IMG/VR virus record: IMGVR_UViG_3300020202_000141
Location: 1 to 41,593 of that record
Direction: 5' to 3' (one strand)
Length of the DNA: 41,593 nt
From: a virus
The notes under the pieces are model-generated. The model ran no database searches. It worked only from the letters and a program-made list of their open reading frames with translations, and had not been told where the DNA came from. The translations under genes were made by a program, and so were the position numbers. This document shows, piece after piece, positions 28,421-36,849 of this stretch (positions are counted from its first letter, which is position 1; every line of letters begins with the position of its first letter).

Positions 28421-31400
28421 CAGGCGGCCCTCGGCTGCGGCATTCCGATGCGCTCCCACAACTCGAGGACGCGGCTGGTCTTGAAGGAGCTCTGCTCGAT
28501 CTTGAGCCCGAGTTGCGTCTGCTTGTCGTCCATGGCGGCGATGGCCTCTGCGATCTGTGCCGAGGTCGCCACCGTGCTCCCGGGCACACGCGCGGCGGCG
28601 TTACGGGCCAAGCCCTGCGCCCGCTCGAACTCGAACCGGGACGCGAAGTCATTGCGGTCGAGGCTGTCGGCGAGCGCGTCCGCGGCCTCTTGGATCTCCT
28701 GGAAGATCGGCGCGAGCTTGATGAGCCCGCCGGCCTCCGTCATCTTCCCGGCGGCGGCGAGGCTGTCCACCAGCGCGCGGAACTCGGCCTCGGTCTGCGG
28801 CACGGCCGTGAGGCCCAGGTCCGCGATGCCCTCGCCCAGACGGCGCTGCGCGTCGGCCAGTTGCTCGGCCTGGCTGTAGAAGTTCTCGAAATAGAACCCC
28901 GTCGCCTGCGCCATGGCGTCGATGGAGCCGAACACGTCCACGAACTTGGCCGCCGCCGCCGCGCCCTCGACGGAGGAGGCATAGACGGCGAACCCCAGCG
29001 ACTTGAACGCCGCGTTGGTGGCAAGGAGCGAGGAGGACAGGCGCTTGAGCGTGTCGGCCGCCCCCTCCCCCAGCTTGGCGAACTGCTTGATGGTGGGGAC
29101 CAGGCGCAGCGCCATGGCGTCCGACAGCTTGCCCATCTCCGCCTCGATGGCGCGGGCCTTCTGCTCGTCCGTCATGCCCTTCAGGGACACGCTGAACTTG
29201 TAGGAGAAGTTCTCCAGCCGCAGGGCCGAGGCGCCCAGCACCTTGCCCATGTCCACCGCGCTTTCGCGCAGGGCCGTGTAGGCGTCTTGGATCGGGTTGG
29301 CGATCTCCGGCGAGGCGGCGCGCGTCTTGGTCGAGGTGTTGGACACAAGCCCGAAGAACCGCGAGGTCTTGACCTTGGAGAAGGTCCGCACGAGGGCGTC
29401 CATGCCCTTGATCGTGACCCGCAGCCCGCTGTCGAGGAGTTCGGTTTTCTTGCGGAAGGCCGCAAAGATGCCGCCCACGATGGCAAGCGGCGCGGCGATG
29501 GCGCCGAGCGCCGTGGCGAAGCCGCCCAGGCCCGAGGTGATACCGCCCAACGCCGTCTTGATCGCGCCGAACGCCCCGCCGAAGCCGCCGGACGCGAAGC
29601 CGGAGAACACCGAGCCGAAGCCGGACCCGAAGGCACCGAAGGCGCGGCCGATAGAGCCCATGATGCCGCTGCCCGGCCCGGTCGCAGGGAGCGGGCCGCC
29701 GCTCGCGCCCATCTGAATGGGGATCATGATGCGGTTGCGGAGCGCCATGGCGAGAAGCTGCTTGAGCGTGTCCGCGAACAGATCCTTGATCGTGTCGAAG
29801 CCGCCTTTGAAGCCGTCCACCATCCAGTCAACGATGCCGTCGGACAGGCCGGTCCAGATAGCCTTGACCCGCTCGGCGGTGTCCTCGGCGGCCTCGATGG
29901 CGGCGCGGCCGGCGGGCGAGTCGGCGATCTGCTGCGCTGTGAGGCCCGCGAGAGTGGCCTGCCCCTCGGCGGCCGACAAGAGACCTGCGGCGACGGCCTC
30001 CGCAACGATTTTCTGCGCGCTCGCGAACTCCAAGGACGCCGCGGTGGCCGGGTCCAGGGAGCCTTGAAGGCGGAGCAGTTCGTTGCGAAGGCGTTCAACC
30101 TTTCTGGCCGCTTCCCTGGCGTCGTCGGCCCGCAGGCTTTCGGCGAACTGCGCCATGATGGCCGCGCCTTCCTCGGCCGTGATATTGCCGCGGTCGATGT
30201 TCTCTTGAACGATCCTCTGAGCGTCCGCGAGTTTCTTGGCTTCCGTCGCGGCCTCATCTGTCGCCGCCACGACTTGCCGCAGAGCCTCCTGCGCCTTGGC
30301 ATTGCCAGCGATGAATGCCTCCGCCACCCGCACGTTGGCACGGCGCCCTTCGAGAAGCTGCGCCTCCTCCTCCGTGGTTGCCGCGACGGTCCCCGCATAG
30401 GCGGCCAGCAGGCCCTCGGCGCGGGTGATGTGCCCGCCCATCTGCTCCGCCACCTTGACCGCAGCGCCGCCGGGCGTGCCCCCGTTACTGAAATCCGAGG
30501 CCCTGGTGTTGTTTGGGTTGCCGGTCAGAATGGCCGCGTAGATCCGCAGCAGCCCGTCCCCGGACTGAATGCCGGCCTCACGCAGATACCGTTCGGCGGC
30601 GGCAACCTGCTCCTCGATGGAGGACTGCGCGTTGACGCGATAGCGTTGCTGATTGGCGGGGCTGAACTGGATGAGCCCGGTGTGGCCCGTCGGGTTGGTG
30701 ATGTCGGTGCGGAAGGTGCCGCCCGTCTCGAAAGACATGACGGTGAGCAGATCCTTGACGGACACCCCAAGCCGCTCGGCCGCCACAGTGGCCGCACGAA
30801 CCAGCCGCTCCGTCTCGGAGCCGCGCGGGGTGCCTGCGGCCAGGGCGTAGGCTTGCTCGAAGTCACCTGCGTCAAGGCCGTCCGCGATATTGTTCACGAG
30901 GCCGAGAAACTGCTGCGCCCGCCCGATCAGCCCGTCAAAGCCGGAGGTGATCCCGACCAGGCTGCTGTCGTCCAGCAGGCCGACCTTCTCGGCCGCGTCG
31001 ATCATCAGATCCGCGAAGGTGCCAGCTTGCCGACCGGCGCCCTGTAGCGCGTCCGTCAACTGGCGGCGGGTTGCTGCGGCAGCGTCGGTGGCCGATCCCT
31101 TGAGGGTGGTAAGCTGCCCCTCGAGAACCTCGATGGCCTGGCCGACCTCCAGCGGGATCTCGCGACCCTGATACATTTTAATCAGGGCGTCATAGGTTGC
31201 CTGGAGGGCGGCCTGGACATCTTCCAGACTGCCTTCGCTGCTCGCGGCGAGGTCCGCGAACAACTGGTCAAGTTGGCGAACCTGCGAGGTGCTTATGCCG
31301 GTGGTGCGATTGAAGTCCGCCAGCGCCCGCGTTGCGGCTTGGACGCGGGTGAACAGAATGTCCCTGGCATTGCGGTCCTGCCCTTGCGACCGCTCGTAAG

Positions 31401-32112
31401 CCTCAAAGGCTTCATTGTATTCGTCCAGCACGCTCAGGGTGGCGGAGAGCTGGCCCCGGAGATTGGAGCCGACGCCCGCCACGGACTGAATGGCGTTGCT
31501 GGCTGTCACCCGCAGCATCTCGCGGGCTTGGGCCTTCACGCTTTCCGCGTAGACCCCGAACTCCTTACGCAACTCCTCCGTGGACTGCTGCGCGATGGCC
31601 GCATATGCGCGATACGCTTGCAGGGATTTGGAGAACTCAGCCGTGGCGTTTTCCGCGTCACTGGCGGCGTCCTCGGCCGAGAATGCAGAGATGGCCCATT
31701 GCCCGAGAGCCGCCACACCGGCTGTCAGGCCAATCGTCACAAGCGTGACGGGACTGAGAAGCGAGCCAAAGGCGGTTGTCAGCATCCCGACGGCGCCAGC
31801 TGCGCCGGTGTTCCCGAGCACCTGCGCGATCTGCGAGCCCTGCTGCACCGCGAGGATGAGCGGGTTCTGCCCGGACGCGATCATCACGGCGATGTCGTTG
31901 AACTGCGCCGCGAGGTTCGCGGTGTCCGCGGCGGCGGCATTGGACTGCTTGCCCAGGCGCGTGACGGTCTGCCCAGCGGTCGCGATCTGGCGGCCCGTGC
32001 CCTCAAACGAACCCCCGAGAGCGCGGATCTCCTTTTGCAGCCGCTCGAACTCAGCCAACGCCTGCACCGCGTTGGCGGTCAGACGGATGCCAAGTTCCGA
32101 TTGCTGGGTCAT
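28420..32112 (-). CDS. Tail tape measure protein with lysozyme-like domain
   Basis: 1230 residues, the largest gene. N-terminal coiled coil (LTANAVQALAEFERLQKEI), then hydrophobic segments at about 105-145 (AVGMLTTAFGSLLSPVTLV) and 850-930 (Gly/Ala-rich, GSVFSGFASGGFGGAFG) typical of tape measures. Residues about 440-560 hold a transglycosylase-like module: LLTVMSFETGG (E462 the likely catalytic acid), NPTGHTGLIQFSP, and AAERYLREAGI. Tape measures set tail length; such inserts open peptidoglycan during DNA entry. It follows the frameshifted tail chaperone, the standard order. Confidence 0.92.
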   Translation of the reverse strand: MTQQSELGIRLTANAVQALAEFERLQKEIRALGGSFEGTGRQIATAGQTVTRLGKQSNAAAADTANLAAQFNDIAVMIASGQNPLILAVQQGSQIAQVLGNTGAAGAVGMLTTAFGSLLSPVTLVTIGLTAGVAALGQWAISAFSAEDAASDAENATAEFSKSLQAYRAYAAIAQQSTEELRKEFGVYAESVKAQAREMLRVTASNAIQSVAGVGSNLRGQLSATLSVLDEYNEAFEAYERSQGQDRNARDILFTRVQAATRALADFNRTTGISTSQVRQLDQLFADLAASSEGSLEDVQAALQATYDALIKMYQGREIPLEVGQAIEVLEGQLTTLKGSATDAAAATRRQLTDALQGAGRQAGTFADLMIDAAEKVGLLDDSSLVGITSGFDGLIGRAQQFLGLVNNIADGLDAGDFEQAYALAAGTPRGSETERLVRAATVAAERLGVSVKDLLTVMSFETGGTFRTDITNPTGHTGLIQFSPANQQRYRVNAQSSIEEQVAAAERYLREAGIQSGDGLLRIYAAILTGNPNNTRASDFSNGGTPGGAAVKVAEQMGGHITRAEGLLAAYAGTVAATTEEEAQLLEGRRANVRVAEAFIAGNAKAQEALRQVVAATDEAATEAKKLADAQRIVQENIDRGNITAEEGAAIMAQFAESLRADDAREAARKVERLRNELLRLQGSLDPATAASLEFASAQKIVAEAVAAGLLSAAEGQATLAGLTAQQIADSPAGRAAIEAAEDTAERVKAIWTGLSDGIVDWMVDGFKGGFDTIKDLFADTLKQLLAMALRNRIMIPIQMGASGGPLPATGPGSGIMGSIGRAFGAFGSGFGSVFSGFASGGFGGAFGAIKTALGGITSGLGGFATALGAIAAPLAIVGGIFAAFRKKTELLDSGLRVTIKGMDALVRTFSKVKTSRFFGLVSNTSTKTRAASPEIANPIQDAYTALRESAVDMGKVLGASALRLENFSYKFSVSLKGMTDEQKARAIEAEMGKLSDAMALRLVPTIKQFAKLGEGAADTLKRLSSSLLATNAAFKSLGFAVYASSVEGAAAAAKFVDVFGSIDAMAQATGFYFENFYSQAEQLADAQRRLGEGIADLGLTAVPQTEAEFRALVDSLAAAGKMTEAGGLIKLAPIFQEIQEAADALADSLDRNDFASRFEFERAQGLARNAAARVPGSTVATSAQIAEAIAAMDDKQTQLGLKIEQSSFKTSRVLELWERIGMPQPRAA

Positions 32113-32191
32113 GGGGACCTCTCAGGCCGCGAAGGGCTTGCGTGAGCATCCGCGCGCCGCCACCTTCCCCCTAGGTCAGGGGGAGGACGGC

Positions 32192-32497
32192 ATGGCGAGT
32201 CGGCTGAACACGATATTTCTGGGGGTGATTGCCGCAGCCGCTTTAGGCGCGGCGGCGGGCCTAGCCTGGTGGGGCTGGGTGGGATGGCAGACCGCGCAAC
32301 TGCGGAGTGCAGCCATTCCCCCGCCCGACCAGCAGGCGCAGTCGCAGCCGGATCATCTCGATGAGTGCCGAAACTACGTTGCCGCCTGGGAGAGTGGCGA
32401 CAGCGCAGCCCGGGGCGGCATCGTTCGCCGGTTTGGTGCAGAAACGGAAGCGGTTCTGGGAAGCTGCCGGACGATCATCCAACTGTCAGATCCCTAG
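32192..32497 (+). CDS. Plus-strand small membrane protein (moron candidate)
   Basis: 101 residues on the strand opposite to all surrounding late genes. The Shine-Dalgarno is very strong (GGGGGAGGA, 4 bases before the ATG) but lies in a hairpin CCCCCT-N5-AGGGGG (32167-32183). The protein has an N-terminal transmembrane helix (TIFLGVIAAAALGAAAGLAW) and an exported tail with two Cys residues (DECRNYV and GSCRTII). Its stop overlaps the tail-chaperone stop (shared CTAG). A cargo gene expressed in the lysogen is likely, perhaps affecting the envelope. No family is recognised. Confidence 0.68.
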   Translation: MASRLNTIFLGVIAAAALGAAAGLAWWGWVGWQTAQLRSAAIPPPDQQAQSQPDHLDECRNYVAAWESGDSAARGGIVRRFGAETEAVLGSCRTIIQLSDP

Positions 32498-33143
32498 CCC
32501 TTCGCCCGCTTCGCTCGCGCTTTCAGATACTCGCGCAGCCGGATCGCGTCGGCCTCCGGGTTGCGGGGCTTGTCCGCCTGCCCGGTCGGCTCGAACGCCG
32601 GCATCTTCTTCGGGTCATGGTAGGCAAAGGCCACCAGCCCGGCGAGGTGATGGTTGAGCGCGCGGCGCTCGTCCCATTCCCGCAGCCGCCGCTTGGCCTC
32701 GGCCTCGAGGATGCGGCAGACCTCCCGGGGCGTCAGATCCCAGAAGGCCAGGTAATCCCGGCCAGCGGTGAGCCACTGGCCGAGCAGGATGTCTATGGGG
32801 TCGCCTTCTTGGGCTTCCCCGCGCTCCCGTTTCCCCCCGCTTGGGCCTCGGGGAAGGCCAAACGGAACGCCTCGCCGATGAGGCGGGCCGCCTCATGGAG
32901 CCCGAGGGCGTCCATCAGGTCGCCGGCCTTCTCCTCGGTCATGCCGGGGATGTGCGACAGCCCCGCCCAGACGATGCGCCGCAGCCGCCGCAGATCGTCG
33001 GGCTCCTTCTGGAGCGCGGCCACGGCCCGCAGCAGGCTTTCGCCCGCCGCGTCCTGATAGCGCACCTGGGCGTTGGTGGTGAGGCGGAGGACGTAGCTCT
33101 CCCCCTCCACCTCGAACGGGACGGCGCCGCGCGTGCTGTTCAT
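32494..33143 (-). CDS. Tail assembly chaperone, long form by -1 frameshift
   Basis: The second frame (about 100 codons, IDILLGQWLTAGRDYLAF to YLKARAKRAKG) has no usable start codon of its own, but joins the upstream chaperone frame at GGGAAAC (32829-32835), a perfect X-XXY-YYZ slippery site in the correct phase. A -1 shift gives one continuous protein of about 216 residues. This mirrors lambda gpG/gpGT. The extension contains EVCRILEAEAKRRLREWDE and FAYHDPKK, consistent with a tape-measure-binding T domain. Confidence 0.8.
32793..33143 (-). CDS. Tail assembly chaperone, short form (TAC_11-like)
   Basis: 116 residues. The N-terminal beta part (GESYVLRLTTNAQVRYQDA) and helical centre (LRRLRRIVWAGLSHIPGMTE, then DALGLHEAARLIGEAF) match the TAC_11/GTA gp11-like chaperone family that coats the tape measure before tail-tube assembly. 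It starts at the base where the tail-tube gene stops. The slippery heptamer lies near codon 104. Confidence 0.85.
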   Translation of the reverse strand: MNSTRGAVPFEVEGESYVLRLTTNAQVRYQDAAGESLLRAVAALQKEPDDLRRLRRIVWAGLSHIPGMTEEKAGDLMDALGLHEAARLIGEAFRLAFPEAQAGGNGSAGKPKKATP

Positions 33144-33586
33144 CAGACGACCGCCGCGCCTTCAGCCCAGGTCACGTCGCCCGAGATGCGGACGTTGATG
33201 GACATGGACACCTTGCCGCCCACATCGCCCGCGTCCACGGCCACGGTGATGTAGCCCGCGAAGGTGAACACGTCGCCCGCCGACTGGTCCGGCGCCGGGG
33301 CCAGGGTCACGCGGAAATGGGCCAGATCGCCCGAGTTCTGATAGGCCACGAGGGTCTGGTAGCCGTTGTGCGTGTAGTTGGCCGGGATCGTGAGGTTGCC
33401 CGCGTCCTTGAGGCCGGGGATGTATTCGCGGTAGCCGTTCGGGCTGTCCAGCGAGGTCACGTCCACATAATCCGTTTCCGTGGCCGGAACGGGGATGCCG
33501 GTGATCTCGGGGATCTCGGCCCAGCCGGTCGTGCCGTTGGCGGACAGTTCTACGGATGCCCCGTAGGCGATGATGGCGCTCGTCAT
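33143..33586 (-). CDS. Major tail tube protein
   Basis: 147 residues, lambda gpV-like: an opening GASVELSANGTTGWAEIPEI, then YVDVTSLDSPNGYREYIPGL, DAGNLTIPANY, and a late VFTFAGYITVAVDAG. This is the tail-tube fold of long-tailed phages. The late order (terminator, tube, chaperone, tape measure) is standard. A good GGAG Shine-Dalgarno precedes it. Confidence 0.9.
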   Translation of the reverse strand: MTSAIIAYGASVELSANGTTGWAEIPEITGIPVPATETDYVDVTSLDSPNGYREYIPGLKDAGNLTIPANYTHNGYQTLVAYQNSGDLAHFRVTLAPAPDQSAGDVFTFAGYITVAVDAGDVGGKVSMSINVRISGDVTWAEGAAVV

Positions 33587-33650
33587 AGGAGCCTCCGTTT
33601 AGGTGGTGGGGTTGAGGAAAGCCGCGGAAGCGGCGGGTCTGGGAAGGCCG

Positions 33651-34055
33651 TCAGGCCCTCATCAGCACGGTGGTGGCGTAATCGTCGGCCCAGCACGCCA
33701 GGCCGTCCTTGTCCGCGAGCTCGCCGCCCACGAAGTCGAGGGGCATTCCGGCCCCGGGCGGGGTCCAGCCTGCGAGCGCCGCGCGAAGCTCGGCCAGCGC
33801 ATCGTCCATCTGCTCGGCTGGGCCTTCGCCGAACACGTTGTCCTGTCGGCGCTCGACCACGACAAAGACGCGCACCGTCCAGCGCGTCGTCTGGCCGCTG
33901 CGCTGGAGGGTGCGGTTGGGCTCGGCCTGGATGCGCGCCACGGCCACGAAGGCGCAGGGATAGGCGTTCTGCGCCGCCGAGGTCAGCGCGTGATCCACCT
34001 GCTTGAAGGCCGGGCATTGCGCCTTGATGCGCGCGAGGATGTCGGCGGTCCTCAT
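33651..34055 (-). CDS. Tail terminator-like protein
   Basis: 134 residues. MRTADILARIKAQCP, then VDHALTSAAQNAYPCAFVAV, RWTVRVFVVVERR and DDALAELRAALAGW follow the Phage gp37/tail-terminator pattern. It caps the tail tube and joins it to the head. The ATG overlaps the connector gene stop. Confidence 0.78.
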   Translation of the reverse strand: MRTADILARIKAQCPAFKQVDHALTSAAQNAYPCAFVAVARIQAEPNRTLQRSGQTTRWTVRVFVVVERRQDNVFGEGPAEQMDDALAELRAALAGWTPPGAGMPLDFVGGELADKDGLACWADDYATTVLMRA

Positions 34056-34378
34056 TCCACGCGCTCCAGTTCGGCCACCATGAAAGCGTCGGTGGCAGGG
34101 GAACGGTCGGCGTAGACGCCGAGCACGCGGAACGACACGCCCGGGTGGGACGCCGCCGTCACGATGGCACCCTTGGCGAGCGCATCGGGAATGGGCTTGT
34201 TCACCTGCAAGGTGGGCGTATCCACCCAATGCGGGCGGCCGGCGTTGTCCATGACCTCGCGCGGGTTCTCCCGCAGGATGGCCTGGACGGTCGCCGGGAG
34301 CCCACGCTCGGGCGTGATAGTCACGGGGGCGCCGAAGATGGTCGCCAGCGCCCCCGCAAGGCCGTCAAAGACGGACAT
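34052..34378 (-). CDS. Head-tail connector (gpFII-like)
   Basis: 108 residues. FDGLAGALATIFGAPVTI, then LRENPREVMDNAGRP, PTLQVNKPIPDALAKGAIV and VSFRVLGVYAD match the lambda FII-type attachment family. It joins the head-completed portal to the tail. It lies 7 bases after the decoration gene. Confidence 0.75.
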   Translation of the reverse strand: MSVFDGLAGALATIFGAPVTITPERGLPATVQAILRENPREVMDNAGRPHWVDTPTLQVNKPIPDALAKGAIVTAASHPGVSFRVLGVYADRSPATDAFMVAELERVE

Positions 34379-34385
34379 GGGGCGA

Positions 34386-34715
34386 TCAGCCGTTGAGCCG
34401 AACGGTGCCGGTGGTGTCGCCAGCGCCGCCCGCGACGGCGGCCATGGCCTTGCCGACGAGCGTGTTGCTCGTGGAGGTCGTGGTCAGCACCTTGGCGCTG
34501 TTGTCCCAATAGATCGCAGCGCCCTGCGTCCAGGCTTGGGAGCCGGCCTTGGCGTGGGTGAACACGCCAGTGGTGGCAATCTCCACGGCCGCGCCGGAGG
34601 CGGCGTCGTGGGCCGCGAAGCCGAACAGGGTGCCGACGAGGACGCCGCCGCCGGAGGTGACAGTGTAGGGCGCGGTGACGGACACCACGTCGCCCGGTTG
34701 GACGAAGTTCTTCAT
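34386..34715 (-). CDS. Capsid decoration protein (DUF2190)
   Basis: 109 residues, starting MKNFVQPGDVVSVTAPYTV, with GGVLVGTLFGFAAHDA, GAAIYWDNSAKVLTTT and GDTTGTVRLNG: the DUF2190 family, small cement proteins that stabilise expanded capsids. It lies between capsid and connector genes as usual. Part of it resembles residues 50-100 of the tail tip protein. Confidence 0.85.
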   Translation of the reverse strand: MKNFVQPGDVVSVTAPYTVTSGGGVLVGTLFGFAAHDAASGAAVEIATTGVFTHAKAGSQAWTQGAAIYWDNSAKVLTTTSTSNTLVGKAMAAVAGGAGDTTGTVRLNG

Positions 34716-34782
34716 GGGTGTGGTCCTTGAGGGAGGGGGTGGGGCCGGGCTCAGTCAGCCCGGCCGGTCAGGATCAGGAGGT

Positions 34783-36849
34783 CTAAGCCCCGATGTTCTT
34801 GTAGGTGCCGCGGTAGTCCATCGCGCCGGTGCCGAAGTCGTGCTCGACGGTGAGCTTCATGCCCTGCGTGCCGAAGGGCTCCTCCATCCGCACACGAGGC
34901 GCGGCGGCGCCGTCGAGGTAGCCGTAGACGAAGCAGGCTCCGCCGGCCCGGCCCGGATCGGCGAACAGATACCAGGTGTTCCCGGTGATCTGGGCCGACA
35001 CGACGATGCGCAGCGTGCCCGAGAACGGGTTCACGTTGCCGGCCGACTGCGCCTGGATTGGCGCGACGAGTTGCATCGCCTCGATCTCCTTGTCGGGGCC
35101 GACGAGGAGAATGGAGGGGGCCAGGTTCATCTTGAGCCCGTCCACCGTGGTCTGCTTGCGCATCGCCGCCTTGCCCGCAGCCAGGGCGGCCACGGTGATC
35201 GCGGTGCCGGAGCCCGCGAGGTTGCTGTGCGAGGCGTGCCAGACGGCGGTGCTGTCCGAGGCGAGCGTGGCCGAGGCCATGAACGTGTAGAACGTCTGCT
35301 CCTCGAAGTCCGACACCATGGAGCCGTAGTCGGCCATCACGTCGTCAATGGCGCCGAGGTCGTCGTTCACGAGCATCTGCCGCGAGATGCCGATGCCGAC
35401 GCCGTAGCTCGACAGAACGGCCGTTTCCTTCTTCTCGCCGAAGGTGCCAAACTTGATCTCGCCGTTCTCGCCGATGCTCTGGAGGCGCGGGAAGTCACCG
35501 GCGCGCACCATCGGGTGAGCGCGGAAGTCGGTGAAGGTCTTGGACCGCGCGATCTCGCGATAGGTGGGCTGGGCCACCGTGTAGCGTTCGAGGAGCGACT
35601 TGTTCAGCGCGTTCTCGAAGATGCCCGGGAAGTCCGAGGTCGCGTGCGCGGCGGCCATGAACACGTTGAGCTTGTCGCCCACCGAGCGGACCGGGCCGCG
35701 GTAGTCGGCGCAGGCAGCCGCCATGTCCACGAGGCTCAGTCCCATGTAGGGACGGGCCATGTCGGTTTCCGGGTCGCGGCGGCGCATCTGCGCCACGAGC
35801 GCCTGCGCCATGCCGGCGCGGCGGGTGTCGCGCTCGTCGCGGACGATCTGGGTGCGGGCGCCAAGCGCCAGGGGGTCGGACATCTGGGTGGCCTCCTTGC
35901 GGCGGGCGAGGATGAGGGGAATGGCGGCTTCCACGGAAACGCCGCGGTCGATCAGGTCGTCGGCCACCGCGACGGGGAGGTTCGCGGCCTCCGCCATGGC
36001 GCGGAGGTTCTTGGCGCGGGCGCGCTCGGCCGCCGTCGCGGCTTGCGCCGTGGCGGTCATGTCCGGGGCTTGCGCGTCGGGGGCGGTCTCGGCCGTCGCC
36101 GCGTCACGCGTCTCCGGCTCGGTCACGTCATCGGCCACGGCGGGAACCTCCGCAGCCGTCTCTTGGTCAGCCATCAGAGGCTCCTGTGGGTGGGGGCGGG
36201 GCGAACCCGCGAGGGCGGCCATGGACGGCCGGGGGCCCTTGGGCGAGCCAAGGGATTGCGAAGCCTCGCGCAGATGCGCGGGCGCGTTGGCGTAAAGGCG
36301 ATAGTCGAAGCGGGCGGCGGCCACGGCCGCCAGTTCCTCGCGCTCGGTGGCGAAGCCCTGCGCGACGGCCGCCTCCCCGTCGAGGTAGGTTTCCGACCTC
36401 ATCACGCGGCGGGCCTCCTCACGGGAGACGCCCGCGCGAGCCGCGTAGACATCGGCGTAGGCGTCGGCGAGGACGGCCAGCGCGTCGGCCGTGGCCCGGT
36501 GGTCCTCCTCGGTCCCTCGCCCGTCGGTGAACATCTGCGCCGGGTCGTGGATCATCACGATCCCGCCCATGCGAACGGTGCGGCGGTCGCCGGCCATGAA
36601 GATCAGCGAAGCCGCCGACATCGCGACGGCATCGCAGACGGTGTGAACCTCGCCTTTGGTGGCGGCGTAATCCCGCAGCATCGTGTAGATGGCCTGCCCT
36701 TCCCAGGCGAGGCCGCCGCCCGAGTTGAGGCGAACCGTCAGCGGGCCGGTCTTGTCAGCCAGCGCCTGCCGCACGGTGGCGGCGGAGAAGAACTCCTCAT
36801 CCCACCACGAGGCGCCGACGCTGCCATAAAGGACGATCTCATTCGTCAT
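34783..36849 (-). CDS. Prohead protease/scaffold/major capsid fusion
   Basis: 688 residues. Residues 1-185 form a ClpP-like prohead protease: LNSGGG (42-46), S78 in AVAMSAAS, H101 in VMIHDP. Residues 190-330 are Ala/Glu-rich and scaffold-like. The capsid part follows: YRGPVRSVGDKLNVFMAAA, GVGIGISRQMLVNDDL and FADPGRAGGACFVYGYLDG (gpT/HK97-like). Two internal ATGs have good Shine-Dalgarno sequences: 36174 (AGGAG, 6 bases) and 35883 (AAGGAGG, 8 bases), so free scaffold-capsid (463 aa) and capsid (366 aa) may also be made. The gene overlaps the portal gene by 11 bases. Confidence 0.9.
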   Translation of the reverse strand: MTNEIVLYGSVGASWWDEEFFSAATVRQALADKTGPLTVRLNSGGGLAWEGQAIYTMLRDYAATKGEVHTVCDAVAMSAASLIFMAGDRRTVRMGGIVMIHDPAQMFTDGRGTEEDHRATADALAVLADAYADVYAARAGVSREEARRVMRSETYLDGEAAVAQGFATEREELAAVAAARFDYRLYANAPAHLREASQSLGSPKGPRPSMAALAGSPRPHPQEPLMADQETAAEVPAVADDVTEPETRDAATAETAPDAQAPDMTATAQAATAAERARAKNLRAMAEAANLPVAVADDLIDRGVSVEAAIPLILARRKEATQMSDPLALGARTQIVRDERDTRRAGMAQALVAQMRRRDPETDMARPYMGLSLVDMAAACADYRGPVRSVGDKLNVFMAAAHATSDFPGIFENALNKSLLERYTVAQPTYREIARSKTFTDFRAHPMVRAGDFPRLQSIGENGEIKFGTFGEKKETAVLSSYGVGIGISRQMLVNDDLGAIDDVMADYGSMVSDFEEQTFYTFMASATLASDSTAVWHASHSNLAGSGTAITVAALAAGKAAMRKQTTVDGLKMNLAPSILLVGPDKEIEAMQLVAPIQAQSAGNVNPFSGTLRIVVSAQITGNTWYLFADPGRAGGACFVYGYLDGAAAPRVRMEEPFGTQGMKLTVEHDFGTGAMDYRGTYKNIGA

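Noticed and set aside
28513-31047. Very long plus-strand reading frame (844 codons) opposite the tape measure
   Set aside because: It is antisense to a confident gene, with no domain pattern. Long antisense frames are expected in GC-rich DNA. The same applies to 34675-37068 and 19211-21250.
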